Part shown: positions 35,553 through 46,470 of the stretch, piece by piece
How positions within the stretch are numbered: position 1 is the first letter of the stretch
Layout: every line of letters begins with the position of its first letter
From: Hysterium pulicare CBS 123377
Taxonomy: Eukaryota > Ascomycota > Dothideomycetes > Hysteriales > Hysteriaceae
Assembly (NCBI GenBank): GCA_000467715.1
Contig: AJFK01000470.1
Span: 62,001-126,000 of the forward strand
Direction of reading: 5' to 3'
Length of the DNA stretch: 64,000 nucleotides
The notes under the pieces: model-generated
Told to the model about the DNA's origin: nothing
Database searches by the model: none
What the model saw: only the letters and a program-made list of their open reading frames with translations
Made by a program: the position numbers and the translations under genes

Positions 35553-36062
35553 GGCGGCGGCTTTCGATAATGATTGAAACAAGCCTTTCTCGTTACTTAG
35601 AGTCAATCTTATATTTATTACCCCAGGAAGATGTTCCTGTCCTAAAATTTGGTTTACGTCGCCCCTTTCCCATCATTGGCGGCAAAATTGCACATTATCC
35701 TAGTGTCATGGTTCTACCCCCGGATTTTTCATCACCATGCGACAGCATATTCCCCGGAGGACGAGCAGAGGTACCTGGTTATCTCCTTCATGAACTTTCT
35801 GATTCCTTTGAAGTAATGTATGTATGCCATGAAACAATAATGATCCTTTCGTCGGATCGCAAGTCACTGCGATGTGACAAGAATGCGTTGCCGTCATTGA
35901 GAAACAGAACGCCAAAATGCATTTCCTCCTCTTATTTCCCTCCATGGTATAAATATTTCATCAATTACCGCCGCTATTTTCTTCCCACGTTCAACTACGC
36001 ACCTTGCACATCCACGGGTTGTTAGCCTGATAATCCTCCTGATCCCGACGGATGAAATATTT
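35553..36062. other. Intergenic, promoter of the polygalacturonase gene
   Basis: 510 bp between two minus-strand genes. An ORF runs through on the plus strand but shows no domain. No clear regulatory consensus was picked out. Confidence 0.4.
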
Positions 36063-37382
36063 CTAGGCCGCTCTCATCAACTCCAGCAATCCACTAGCAG
36101 CGCATCCCTTCATGGCCGAGCTTGTCAAATCACCCTCTTCAAACCTCTGCTCTCGTCTCCTTTGTAGTATCTCCGTTTCACGCTCTCTACCCCTCCCATC
36201 TCTATCTTCGTCCTCGGTATCGGATGCACTGTCATCCAGCTCTACGATCCTTCGTCGCGCAACCGGCGTCGCAAATGCTGCAGCAGTTGTAGGTCGATCT
36301 GGTGAGGTGCGTGTGGGAGGGGATGATGATAAGTATGGTTCAGTGATCATTCTGCTAGAATATGCAGTCGGTAGGAGAACCGGAGCTGGAAGTAGTTTTG
36401 GCAATGCGGTGGAGTTGGTGTTAGAGTCGTGGTGGGCAGGAGAAAGTGTTATGCTCGGGATGGATGCATTGGACGTGTTTGAGGAGGATAGTGTCAAGGA
36501 AGGCGTAGATTTTTGATCATTGGGGAGAGTGAGTTCGGAGAAGGGGGTCTTGGTTTGATTTGTCTGGACTTTATACAGGGCGACACGGAGCCGGAGACGG
36601 AGGGTTTCTGCATGCTAGAAGTTGCACATGTTAGTACGGCTGTTGGGAAAAGTACTAGAAGGCGCCTAGAAAGAGATTTAGAACATACTGATTTGGCTCG
36701 GCCTGCCGGAGTGGGTTCCGATGCGTCTGCTGTGGCTGTGGCTGGCGACGAAGCACGATCAGCAGGCTGAGATGATCCTTGAGGGTTGTAGTCAATCAGC
36801 GAGGAGAAAGACACTTTGGATGCCGAGCTCTCTTGCGAAACGGGAGCTTCTGGCTCGGGTGTATTCTCTTCTGTTGAAGAAAGGCAGTCTTCGTTCCTGA
36901 GGTTCACTGGAGCCGGTGACTTCGAACAGATCAGCAACGGTGAGTGCGCGCCAGCATGACTTTCAACTTACCATGTACCCAAACACCTTAGCAGACGCAG
37001 TCGGCACGAAAGCACTTCGTTGAAAGCCTTCGCGTACCCCGAAACCTCGAAGCGTGTTTTCTCGAGCCTCGTCCATGGACACGGCATCATCGACTTCGTG
37101 AATGGCCCTCTTTCGTCCGATCTTCGAAGCAGGAAATTGAGGGATGTTTTCCGCATCCAAACGTGCCTGCGGAGACAATCTCTGGACTTGCTTCAGAGGA
37201 CTGTGACTTTTTACTGTCTCATACTGATGGGCTGTCTCTGTGATGCCCTGGGGCGTGTTTATGGCTTTTGGGGTCAGATCTGCCAGCACGCGTCGAGATG
37301 GTGACTTGACCGGCGTACTAGCAGCTGGATGTGCCATGACCGTGTTGTGAGGAGCTGTCATGTTGACTGCGGGTGTTGACAT
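36063..37382 (-). CDS. Whi5/Nrm1-family G1/S transcriptional repressor
   Basis: Three exons (36972-37382, 36689-36919, 36063-36614) give 397 residues. Whi5 and Nrm1 bind SBF/MBF through a short GTB motif and hold or switch off G1/S genes in the nucleus. That motif is seen here once introns are removed: LRLRLRVALYKVQTNQ at residues 219-234, followed by KTPFSELTLP. Near the N-terminus are several S/T-P sites (STPVKSPSRRVLADLTPK), consistent with CDK control. The C-terminal third is disordered with an acidic stretch (DDSASDTEDED). The alternative start at 37439 adds 19 residues; 37382 gives the more usual start. Family assignment rests on the GTB motif; which of Whi5 or Nrm1 it corresponds to is not decidable. 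Confidence 0.82.
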
Positions 37383-38231
37383 GATGCGGGAACGCGTGGC
37401 GATAGTTAAGTGCCAAAGATGAGACGAAAAGGCGGTCAATGGAATAGCGTTTTAAACCTCGAATAGAATAAAAACGACAATGTACAATGGAACTGTTGCA
37501 AAGCGCGGAAAAGAATACAACAACGCATTGGCTGGGGGTGTTGTTTGGGATGTTGATGATCAAAGTCGCGTTGTTGAATGAACTTTATGGAGCTCGGTTC
37601 GGCTAGCAGCAATCCCTGTCATTGGTTGCGGGCCGTGGTGGTCAGCACCTTCCATCGCCCTCTCAATACTACCTCTGGAGAGTACATCCCGACTGTCAAG
37701 CAGATCTGGCCGCCATCTTCACCAAGGACAAATCAAAACCACCGCAATTCTCAACACTGGTCGCCATCCAAGTGGAACCTCCAATATTGAAGGATGGCTT
37801 CGAAACCACTGGCAATCGAGATTGTGCTTTGCTCTACGGAGGAGTTCGAGTACGCGGTAAACGAAGGACGTCGTAGGGTGAAATCGGCACCACCGAGCAG
37901 AACAGATGAAAGCTGTACCAGAGCCTTCAGCGCCGGAGGACAAGACGGCAGGTTACGTCACAGAGCGTATCTTTTCAGGCAGGTGCAATGGAGAGCCAGC
38001 ATGCAGCTTCTCCACAAAATGGGCTGTGCACAGTCCCATATACTTCACTTGCTCATGCATAGCAAGCACCCTTCATCCTTTTTCTTCAACTGCCTTCTCA
38101 CCTTATCATCCAATTCCAACCTTCTTTCATCCTACTTTCAACTACTTCAACTTTGTGTTCCTAAAGATCCCCTAAAATACCGCTCACCGATAGCCCTGTT
38201 CATTAACTTTCGTTCTCAATCAACTTAGGAT
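37383..38231. promoter_or_regulatory. Divergent promoter region between Whi5/Nrm1 and GH5 genes
   Basis: 849 bp between divergent starts. Besides ACGCGT (37392) it contains an E2F-like GCGCGGAAAA at about 37,504. Pyrimidine-rich tracts precede the GH5 start, as is common in fungal promoters. No further gene is supported. Confidence 0.4.
37392..37397. promoter_or_regulatory. MCB-like element ACGCGT near the Whi5/Nrm1 start
   Basis: The palindrome ACGCGT lies 10 bp upstream of the ATG at 37382. MBF binds this hexamer, and Nrm1 is itself an MBF target in yeasts. Here it would sit in the 5' leader, so its role is uncertain. Confidence 0.35.
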
Positions 38232-40057
38232 ATGAAAGGACTCCTTCACAAGGCACGAAGCCAAGTCCAAGATATCTTGCACGACCAAAAGCCAAGCAGC
38301 AGTCGTCCTCCACCTCCAGTGCCAGGAGACAAGCCTGTTGTTCACCAGCAGAACGCAGTGTCTGCGGATCAACCTTCCACAATCACCGAGCCTACTCAAC
38401 TAGACATTCTCCGCTATCGATACCACCATGGTACCAATCTGGGATCTATCTATGTCCTCGAAAAGTGGCTCCATCCATCCATGTTTCCTTCAAATGCGTC
38501 ATCAAGCCAGTCGAGCGAGCTAGAAGCAGTAAAGCTTTGGGTAAATCAGATCGGAATGGATGCCGCAAAAGCCAAGTTCGAGGCTCATTGGGCGAACGCT
38601 GTTTCTGAAGATGATATAAAATGGTTAGCCACTGTAGCTAAATGTAAGTTGTACTCTTTTTCATCTCGCCTTCTGATCTATAGAGGCCGAAAGATCTTCC
38701 TAATTTCTCAAGGCTTCATTCTGTCTTGGCGTCGACTGAGCAAAGCCCTATACGACTCTTACTACAGCCTGGTGTTTTCTTAAAGTATGCTCTAACGTTC
38801 ACCTTAGGTACATCTATCCGGTTACCAATAGGCTACTTTACTCTAATGCCATCTTTATCACTTCCGCCCTCCGCCCAATCCGATCCTTTCTATCAATATC
38901 TTCCCCTCTATACGCACGCCTGGTCAAGCGTGCAACACCTCGTTATGCGCCTCTCTTCTCACGGCATTGGCGTACTTCTGGACCTCCATGCCCTCCCCGG
39001 TGGAGCCAACGGAGGCGACCACTCCGGCACGAATTCTAATGTCGCCGCACTCTGGACTTCATCCTCCAACCGTGATCTCGGCGTATCATGCTGTCAGTTT
39101 CTAGCCCAAGAAAACGCCAAAGGACTTCCTGGCGTCATCGGCATTCAAATCTGCAATGAAGCCGGCTGGGATAGTCCCGATATGTACTCCTGGTACGACA
39201 ACTGCATCTCAGCGATATCCTCCGTCGACCCATCCATCCCCATCTACATATCCGACGGATGGAACCTCCCCAAAGCCCTCGACTACATCGCCAAAAAGAA
39301 CATCACATACCCACCCCAAGCAACCAGCCCTATACTCATAGACACACACCTCTACTGGGCCTTCACCGACGCCGACAAGGCCAAAACCCCTCAACAAATC
39401 ATCTCCGAAGCCAGCACCAAACTCTCCCCACTCGACGGCCGCGAAGGCGACGTCCTATCCCGCGGCGCCGTCCAAACCATCGTCGGCGAATATAGTTGCG
39501 TTCTCACAGAAGACTCGTGGTCCAAGTCAGGCTCGACACCGAAACAAGACCTCGTGTACCAATTCGGTCAGGCCCAGAGCAAGAGATACCAGACCCGGGC
39601 TGGAGGCGCCTATTTCTGGACCTGGAAGATGGACTGGATGACAGGCGGCGAATGGGGTTTCGCGGCTCAGAGTTCGCAATCGCCGGCTGCTATTACCGCG
39701 GCGCCAGAGGCGTATCTCACGGATGCACCGGCAAGACTTGATGCTGCGGATAGCCGTCGCGATTCGCTGATGCGCGCGGCTGTGGATCAACATGTTGATT
39801 ACTGGAATCTTACAAGCCCAAGCCAATCATTCGAGCACTGGCGCTATGAGAGCGGGTGGAAAGTCGGGTTTCAAGATGCGTTTACTTTCTTTGGGAAGGG
39901 TGCGGTGGGAGGTATGGGCGGTGCTAAGATTGGGTGTTTGGAGGTTTGGGTTTTGAAGAGGATTAGGGAGAGTGGGATGAGGGGGGGTTATGTTTGGGAG
40001 TTTGAGCAGGGCTTAAGGAGGGGGATTGCTGACCTCTATGGAGCTGTAGGTGTGTAA
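38232..40057 (+). CDS. Glycoside hydrolase family 5 protein, no signal peptide
   Basis: Two exons (38232-38643, 38808-40057) give 553 residues. It has the retaining GH5 fold: LLDLHALPGGANGGDHSG near residue 195, the acid/base pair N254-E255 in QICNEAG, HLYW near 318, and the nucleophile E365 in VGEYSCVL. The first 60 residues are hydrophilic and Pro/Ser-rich, with no secretion signal. This points to an intracellular glucosidase or a protein released by another route. Related fungal proteins act on beta-1,3-glucans or glycolipids, but I cannot assign the subfamily or substrate. The 164 bp intron contains an open frame and could be retained, ending the protein early. Confidence 0.83.
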
Positions 40058-40553
40058 AGATTGATATGGGAGGGGGATGGGGTGCTTTGTTGGGCTTTGG
40101 ATTGGGATGGAAAGGCTGTGGGTTTTTTCAGGGGAGGTGGATTAAACCTTCATGTCTACAACTTAACTTATGCTATTAAGCTATAATACTAGAATATTCT
40201 TTAAAGAATTCTCTAGTTTAGTAGACTAGCTATATTTGTTTCGAGAGTTGTGAGGTCTGTCCACTCATTTGAACTAAGGTCACTATAGTTTACAAAGTTA
40301 AATTGACCTGAGCGAAACTCCTCGAATCACTCTCGCCGCCCTTCGCACATACTAGAGAAAACTCTTTTCTTCAAGTCTCGGTCATAGAAGGTACTGCTGT
40401 TGAAGACATTGAATTCTATCCAGCCTAACTTGCTAAATGCTATCCATAAAACAACGACCCAAACCCTACTTAACCTCCATAAAACCACGCCATGCAAAAA
40501 ACCCAAGGTATCATCAAAGCCACCCCAATCAAAAACCATTAACACCACACATC
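40058..40553. other. Intergenic, convergent 3' ends
   Basis: AT-rich between about 40,140 and 40,310. No gene is supported. Confidence 0.45.
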
Positions 40554-43059
40554 CTACTGCATCTCGACCTCCATCTCCTCCCTCAACCCACCAGGACTCC
40601 TACCCCTCCCAGGACTAATACTCCCCCTCGGCGACATCCCGCCCGCAATGCCCAACTTCTCAAAGCCCGCCTGAAGACCCTGCTGCAACGCCGCAGCGCC
40701 AAACGTAGGATGAACCGTCGTTCCAGCACCAGTGGCATTTTCAGCCGTTTCCGTACCTGTAACGACGGGTTCTGAGAGGATGGGTGTAGAAGTACCACTA
40801 CGAGCGGGCGTCGCTCTACCATCCGGCGCATTCGAGAGGTTAGAAGTAGTGGGTGTGAGAGTGGAGGGTGTGCCAGCGGTTTGTGGGGGATATATAGGTG
40901 CATTCATCTCTTCGTCTAGGCGTCCGAACACTTCGGCCCACCATCTTACTTCTCCCTTTCTGGGGAAGATCATTCGTTCTTGTCCTCTGATGCTATCGTC
41001 GATCGTAGGGTCATATTTCGGGTTCAAAAATTCGGAGCGGCGACTGAGGAAATAGTCCCATACACTCCGGGTGCGTTGAGCGGCGCGTGCGTGGGCGCGT
41101 TCTTTTTCGTTGTCGAAGAGGAAGGTGCCGTATTGGCAGGAGTAGAGGTGATAAAGGAGGCGGCGAAGGAATCGTTCGCTGAATTCGAAGCGGGTGGGGT
41201 ATTGGTAGACGAGTTGATATGTAGCGTCTAAGAATTGGTGGAAGACGGGGGAGATTTCGTTGACTTTGGTCACGCGGTGTTCTTCTGCAGCGCCGATGGG
41301 TGCATTGCTGGGCGTTTTTGGTGTTCCATCTGTGGGTGCAGCATCTGATACTGGCAGCATCTCACCGGCATCAGCGCTGGGTTGTGGAAGTGATTCTGTG
41401 CTTTCGTTCTTGCGGTTGAATAGACCTTTGGCACCTCGAAGGGCGTTTTCGAAGGCATTGCTGCCGCCGTGTTTGCCCGAGCCGTTGGAGTCAGCGTTTC
41501 GCTCTATGCGCTCGTTTTCGATCTGAAACCATTTGTCGCTGCTGAGAAAGCCGGATCGGTGGCGGAACATGTGGCCGAACGAAAGCCAGTCTTTTTCTAC
41601 TAAAACAATGAAGCCTTCCAAGGTTCGGTAGTATGGATCCAAACATATCTGACTCAGGGCGCTCAGTTGACTGGTTCGATCCCATCCGTCTGAGCAGTGA
41701 ATGAGGACGTGAGAATGCATTATACCGATTGTTCTTGCGATTAGATGTGTCCCATCCAGTACATTGCTGATATGCTTTATCCACCCACTCTTCGCCAAAG
41801 CCTCACGGTTCGGGGGTAGAGGTGTAACATCGGAGTCCTTTAGTGCGTCGATGACCTTTTCTAACGACTTTCTCATCACGTGTATGTTGTCAATGCCTAG
41901 GTAAGCTTTCCGTGCACCCGGGTAGTATTCCATGTTTTCGGACCCTAAACCGACGACTTGCATGGCCATCGCATTCACTGTCGGCCGTGCATCGACAATC
42001 ATATTCTGCTGTTGGGCTCCATAAACTTTGGGTACATCCTCTTCTGCCTCAGAAGATTCCGTCAGATCGACTGCTGTGGTTCTGCCCGAATTGATAGCTT
42101 CGGCGTCGACTACTCCCAGAAAAGAACTGTCAGCCGCCGAAGAACTTAAATTGACTACACTAGAATCCGGGCTTGCGCCAAGGTTCGGTGTGGCCGTTTG
42201 TGATGTTTTCCACCCACTATTAGTTGCAAATATTGCCGCCACCAACCTCTCATCTTGTGGACTTCGGTTCCCCCGAACGCCCGGTAGTGGTTGCGAGCTT
42301 CGTGTTATGGAGCAGTTATTAATAGGATGACGGTATACGAGGGCAGGTATTCGCGCTCGTGATCGGTATTTTCCAGCGTAATTGAGGACATTATCGGAGA
42401 TCTTGGTCGGTACGACCAGTAAGGCGGGGTAGGTAGGGGAGTACTGTGATTCAGTTCATGAGTATTAGATTGTTCCCGGATACGTCGCTTATCTTACTTC
42501 ATAGTCTTTGTTTATCTCTGATATTCGCCATCCCTTTTCCGAGTCCTTGGGACTGATGCCTAATCGCTTCCACTCCCGCCTGGCATCATATATCTCCCAG
42601 CCATTCAACTTGTCTTCCGGTGGCTTTGGTTGGTAGGTAAATGCTAGAAGCTTATCTAATCTTCCAATCTTGCATGAAAGTGCTCGGATGCTATCATACA
42701 CATCTCGTGCCTTGCTGTCGGCCAGAAAATGGAAAGCGAAGAAGGTGAAATCTCGACATCGTAATCGAATCGAAGGTGCTTGGTGTGAGGCTGGCGGAGT
42801 GGGGCGGTAATTACAGTAGTTGATCATAGGGTATGTTATCCATACTTCCTTCTGTCGCAGAGGTTTGGCGGGAGGAGAAGAGCCTGGTGGTGGGACTGGG
42901 GAGTAGCTGAAGACGAGGTGGTGGGGCATAAGATGAAGGGTGCCTTCGAGTCGAACACCTCTCCTCCATAGTGTTACGTCTTCTACCTACAGAGAAGTTA
43001 GCGTTGAAGTGGAATGGGGAATGAATAGTGCTTGCCTTGCTCACCCGGATTTTGTCCAT
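40554..43059 (-). CDS. Myotubularin-family phosphoinositide 3-phosphatase
   Basis: Three exons (43045-43059, 42498-42986, 40554-42443) give 797 residues. It would remove the 3-phosphate of PI3P and PI(3,5)P2 on endosomal and vacuolar membranes, like yeast Ymr1. The N-terminus forms the PH-GRAM domain (MDKIRVEDVTLWRRG then LEGTLHLMPHHLVF). The catalytic CX5R loop CSDGWDRT occupies residues 418-425, followed by the diagnostic YRTLEGFIVLVEKDWLSFGH and FLDATYQLVYQYP. An acidic, Ser-rich insert (about 255-310) and a disordered tail with Thr/Ser/Gly are fungal additions. The first coding exon is only 15 bp, so the GRAM start depends on splicing. Active site complete, so the enzyme should be catalytic. 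Confidence 0.93.
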
Positions 43060-43606
43060 GGCATGTGCGCTTAAAGGTTGTGAGGCATCCAGCGAACGCA
43101 GAGGTATTCCGACCGCCCAAAATAGAGGATAGTCAGAACTGGGGATTGAAGAAGATTGGGACTAGAGTATGTAGTAATTATGATTAAGCGTGAGCGTTTG
43201 TGTTGCACTGTGGGTGTTGAGAGAATGCACTGGTAATGCCCCTCCAGAGTTGACGATGATCCATGCGAATCTTTTGGGGTGCCAAGCCCCAAGCCACTCA
43301 ACTGTGGCTCAAGCTCCAGCACGGATCACCACTTCTACTTCTTCATGAAACTTTTTGATTGCTCCATGTCTACTACCAAAACTCCCGAGAATCACGAATG
43401 ACAATTGGTTGAGTGCGGTGCCTCTGGTAGAATCGTCACGTAACTATTGCACCATCTTCTCATTCTCCAAACGATCCATTTCGACCAACAATCTCAACGA
43501 TTTGAAAGTACACGTCCATGAGCATCTACTGGACAATGCTCGATTGAAAACATATGATGAGATCTTGACCTGAGTTCCGCCTTCACCTTGACAACTTTTC
43601 AAAATG
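43060..43606. other. Intergenic
   Basis: Promoter of the myotubularin gene and 3' flank of the next minus-strand gene. Nothing else recognised. Confidence 0.45.
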
Positions 43607-45121
43607 TTAAAGGAAGTAAGGGAAAACGCATGCTACGAGTGCAAGCAGCAGACTAACGACATTATCCTTGCCCACAACGACAGAAGCAACGCTGGTTCTC
43701 TGTTGATCCACAGGCTTACCATCCGATCTGACGATAACGTAGATCTCGCCAGTAGAATCGCTGCTCATGTACAGCCGACCGTCTTTGTCCCAGGCCAGGC
43801 CAACGGGCCGGAAACAGTTTTGTGGGCAGCTGTCAAGGTTTTCGTTGGTGAGGATGACTTGAGCGGCAGTGGTGCTTGTCGATGCATCAACAGGTTGACC
43901 ATTTTGGCCAAAGCTGACGACGGAGACGCCGTAACCGATGGGATTCTCCGAGTTCCTGTATTCCGGTTAATCATAGGGGTTCTTGTAAGAAAGGGTTAAG
44001 TCAAACTGACCAGCTTCCATGGAAAGTAATGAAGGCATTATCGCCCTGACTATCAAACTTGATGTCGAGAGGAGAAAGGTGCGGCTGGAAGACTAGGCGC
44101 GGTGCCTGGCGGTCGTCTCTGCAGAAAGGGTCGTTATCCGTCGCGTTCTCCTCGCCAATGGCGAATTGCTGTCCCACCTGGAGGCTGCCGCTCTCGGGGA
44201 TATCGGAGACGTTCCAGGCAGCGAAGCAGAGCGGGAAGCCGTAGTTGGCACCCAAGTATGGAGACTTATCATCATCTAGCGTTCCATGATAGTTGAGCTC
44301 CTCGGCCGGATTATCCTCGTGGATCTGATGGTCATCACGCTCCATATTATCAGCGCTGTTCTCCATACTCCAAATGCCGCCATCACGAGGGTTCTGCGCG
44401 ACACCAACAGCATTTCGCAGCCCCCAGCCGAGCAACTTGCCCTCAGTGTAGTTCTTCGAGTCGCCACCTAGGTCGAAGAATCGAATTTGGCTTCGACCGG
44501 AGTTGACATCGACGGTACCGAAATCCATGTTATCACTGGCGCCGCGGCTGACAACCAGCTTCTTGGTGCCCTTTCGTGTTAGTAGCAGCGTTCGTGTGAC
44601 GAGGTCCTCGCTGTCCATGCCGGTAATGATGGCCTTCGCATTTGAGGTGTTGGTCATTTTGGACGGGTTGTAATCCCATTTGAAGACAGCCTCCGAAGTC
44701 GAGGCATACAGGGTTTTGCCATCGTCGGATATCTCAATGCCATGGTTGAGCTACGTGGGAACCAATTGTTGTCAGCATACTTTTTCCACTCAAGCCAACT
44801 GATGTCTTTTAGTCCTTTATGCGGACTTATACTTACACTGCCCTCAGAGATGAAAGTCTTCTTGTCTTTGACCGAAACACAGGAACCGGTGCCATATGAA
44901 AGTGAAAGGGCAGAAATACCCTTTCCCCTCTCTACCACGAGGAGATTACCCTTGGGATCGAATATGATGCCGCGGGGTTTGGTTAAGCCTTGAGCAATTA
45001 GTCTGGCTTCGTACCCGCTTGCGACAGACGGAGACGGATAGCTAGCCGTGAGCGAGGGGCAGCTCTGTGCCAAAGCCCGAGCTTGCAGGATGGCTAGGGT
45101 GAGAACGAGTCCCGCGATCAT
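43607..45121 (-). CDS. Secreted sorbosone/glucose dehydrogenase-like beta-propeller, possibly AA12
   Basis: Three exons (44837-45121, 44011-44750, 43607-43955) give 457 residues. The signal peptide is clear (MIAGLVLTLAILQARALAQ). Blades of a quinoprotein propeller are seen: LTKPRGIIFDPKGNLLVVER, LNHGIEISDDGKTLYAST, GLRNAVGVAQNP, the ANYGFPLCF motif, and RPVGLAWDKDGRLYMSSD. Fungal proteins of this type include PQQ-dependent pyranose dehydrogenases (CAZy AA12) that feed electrons to LPMOs and L-sorbosone-like dehydrogenases; I infer a similar oxidative role outside the cell. There is no cytochrome domain and no CBM. The last 20 residues are hydrophobic (NVVSLLLALVACVFPYFL), which could be a GPI-anchor signal. 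Confidence 0.82.
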
Positions 45122-46470
45122 GGTAACGGTTCACTTGGCTGGAGAAGAGGATCGATATAAAGAGGATAGACAACACTATCCGTGACAAGTGCCTCGGCGT
45201 AGGAAAATGGTACTGTTTATTAGGAACAATCTCCACCCTAAGACTTGAGAGGAATATATATCCCAAGAGGTACGGGTATCGCTCTCCCCAGGTGCCTATC
45301 CTGCCGTCCCCGTCCACGATCCCACGCCAATTTTGTTGGCAAACACTAGCCAAGGGAAAGAAATTGAAGCATTAGCCTGTCAGGCCAGAGAGATTGAAAG
45401 AAGCAAAAGAAGCATAAGAGGCGAGATGATGTCCTCTTACCAGACTGAGAGCAGAATGCATAATCCAGAAGCTGCCGAGTCCCAGAACACCAGTCATCAA
45501 GAGCTTAGCCCGACCGGTTTGGTACTGATACAGACTGCTTTCTCCTGTGATTGGGAAGATAATCGGGTTTTCCTAGTTGCCGTCAGTACCGTCCCGCATC
45601 ATGCCAAGGGCTTGAACCTTACAAAGACTTCTCGCTACCTCGTGGCTCGCGCGACCACTTCTAGATACTATTATATTAGTTCACTTGTCGGTACTCTCTT
45701 CTGTGAAGAGCATTACTCGTTCCATGATTCTCCAACTCGTATACCTGTCCATACATGTTAATTGCCTACAAGCGTATGATTCTCTGTCAACTTGTCCGCG
45801 GAAAAATCGATTCAGCGCTCGTAAATCCCCGCACAGCCAAGAGGAGAGCCAAGATAATTGCTTGGTGTTGAAGACCCACCTACCTTGACTTTAGCCGTAT
45901 CAACGAGGGGGAGACAGTAATCATTGATCTCATCGTGCAAAGCTCAGCCCTTGGCTATAAACACACTGTCATTATACTGGTAGTTCCAGGGTCTTGGCTC
46001 GTCCCAGAATCCACTGTACCGGGACAATACCTAGCTAGTGCGGGGTTATTTGATACGTAAATGTTCCTAGTTCATGGGTCGGAGGGCTGAGTAGAGGGTG
46101 ATATACCGCTTCCTCTTAGGTAGCTATTTTACAAATTGAATTTCGATACGTTTGAGTGTAAAGAAGTAAAAGCTGAACACGATAAACCAGTTATACTTGA
46201 CTAGCTATTCAGAATCCCATTCCATAACTCCTCATTGGTCCTGCGTCCTATACACAATTTTCGTCCTAGGTACAGTGATATCGGAAAGCAATGAATAAGG
46301 TAAATCAACACAAAGGGCAGTACTTGAAGATATCGCACAGCCCACACTCATCTGTTATTCTTGCGGTTGGCAGAAGCTAAGCCGTGTCAGTGGTTTCGAC
46401 ACCATTCGTTTTGACTGCTGAGATCCTAAAGCGATATCAGTGTCTGTACAGATAGGAGGAATGAATCCGC
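45122..46470. other. Intergenic, 1.35 kb
   Basis: A plus-strand frame at 45,333-45,761 (142 codons) is open but has no domain. The rest is AT-rich near 46,080-46,230. No RNA gene is recognised. Confidence 0.45.

Noticed and set aside
45333-45761. 142-codon plus-strand frame
   Set aside because: No domain and no conserved start context; overlaps the promoter of the PQQ-type dehydrogenase-like gene.
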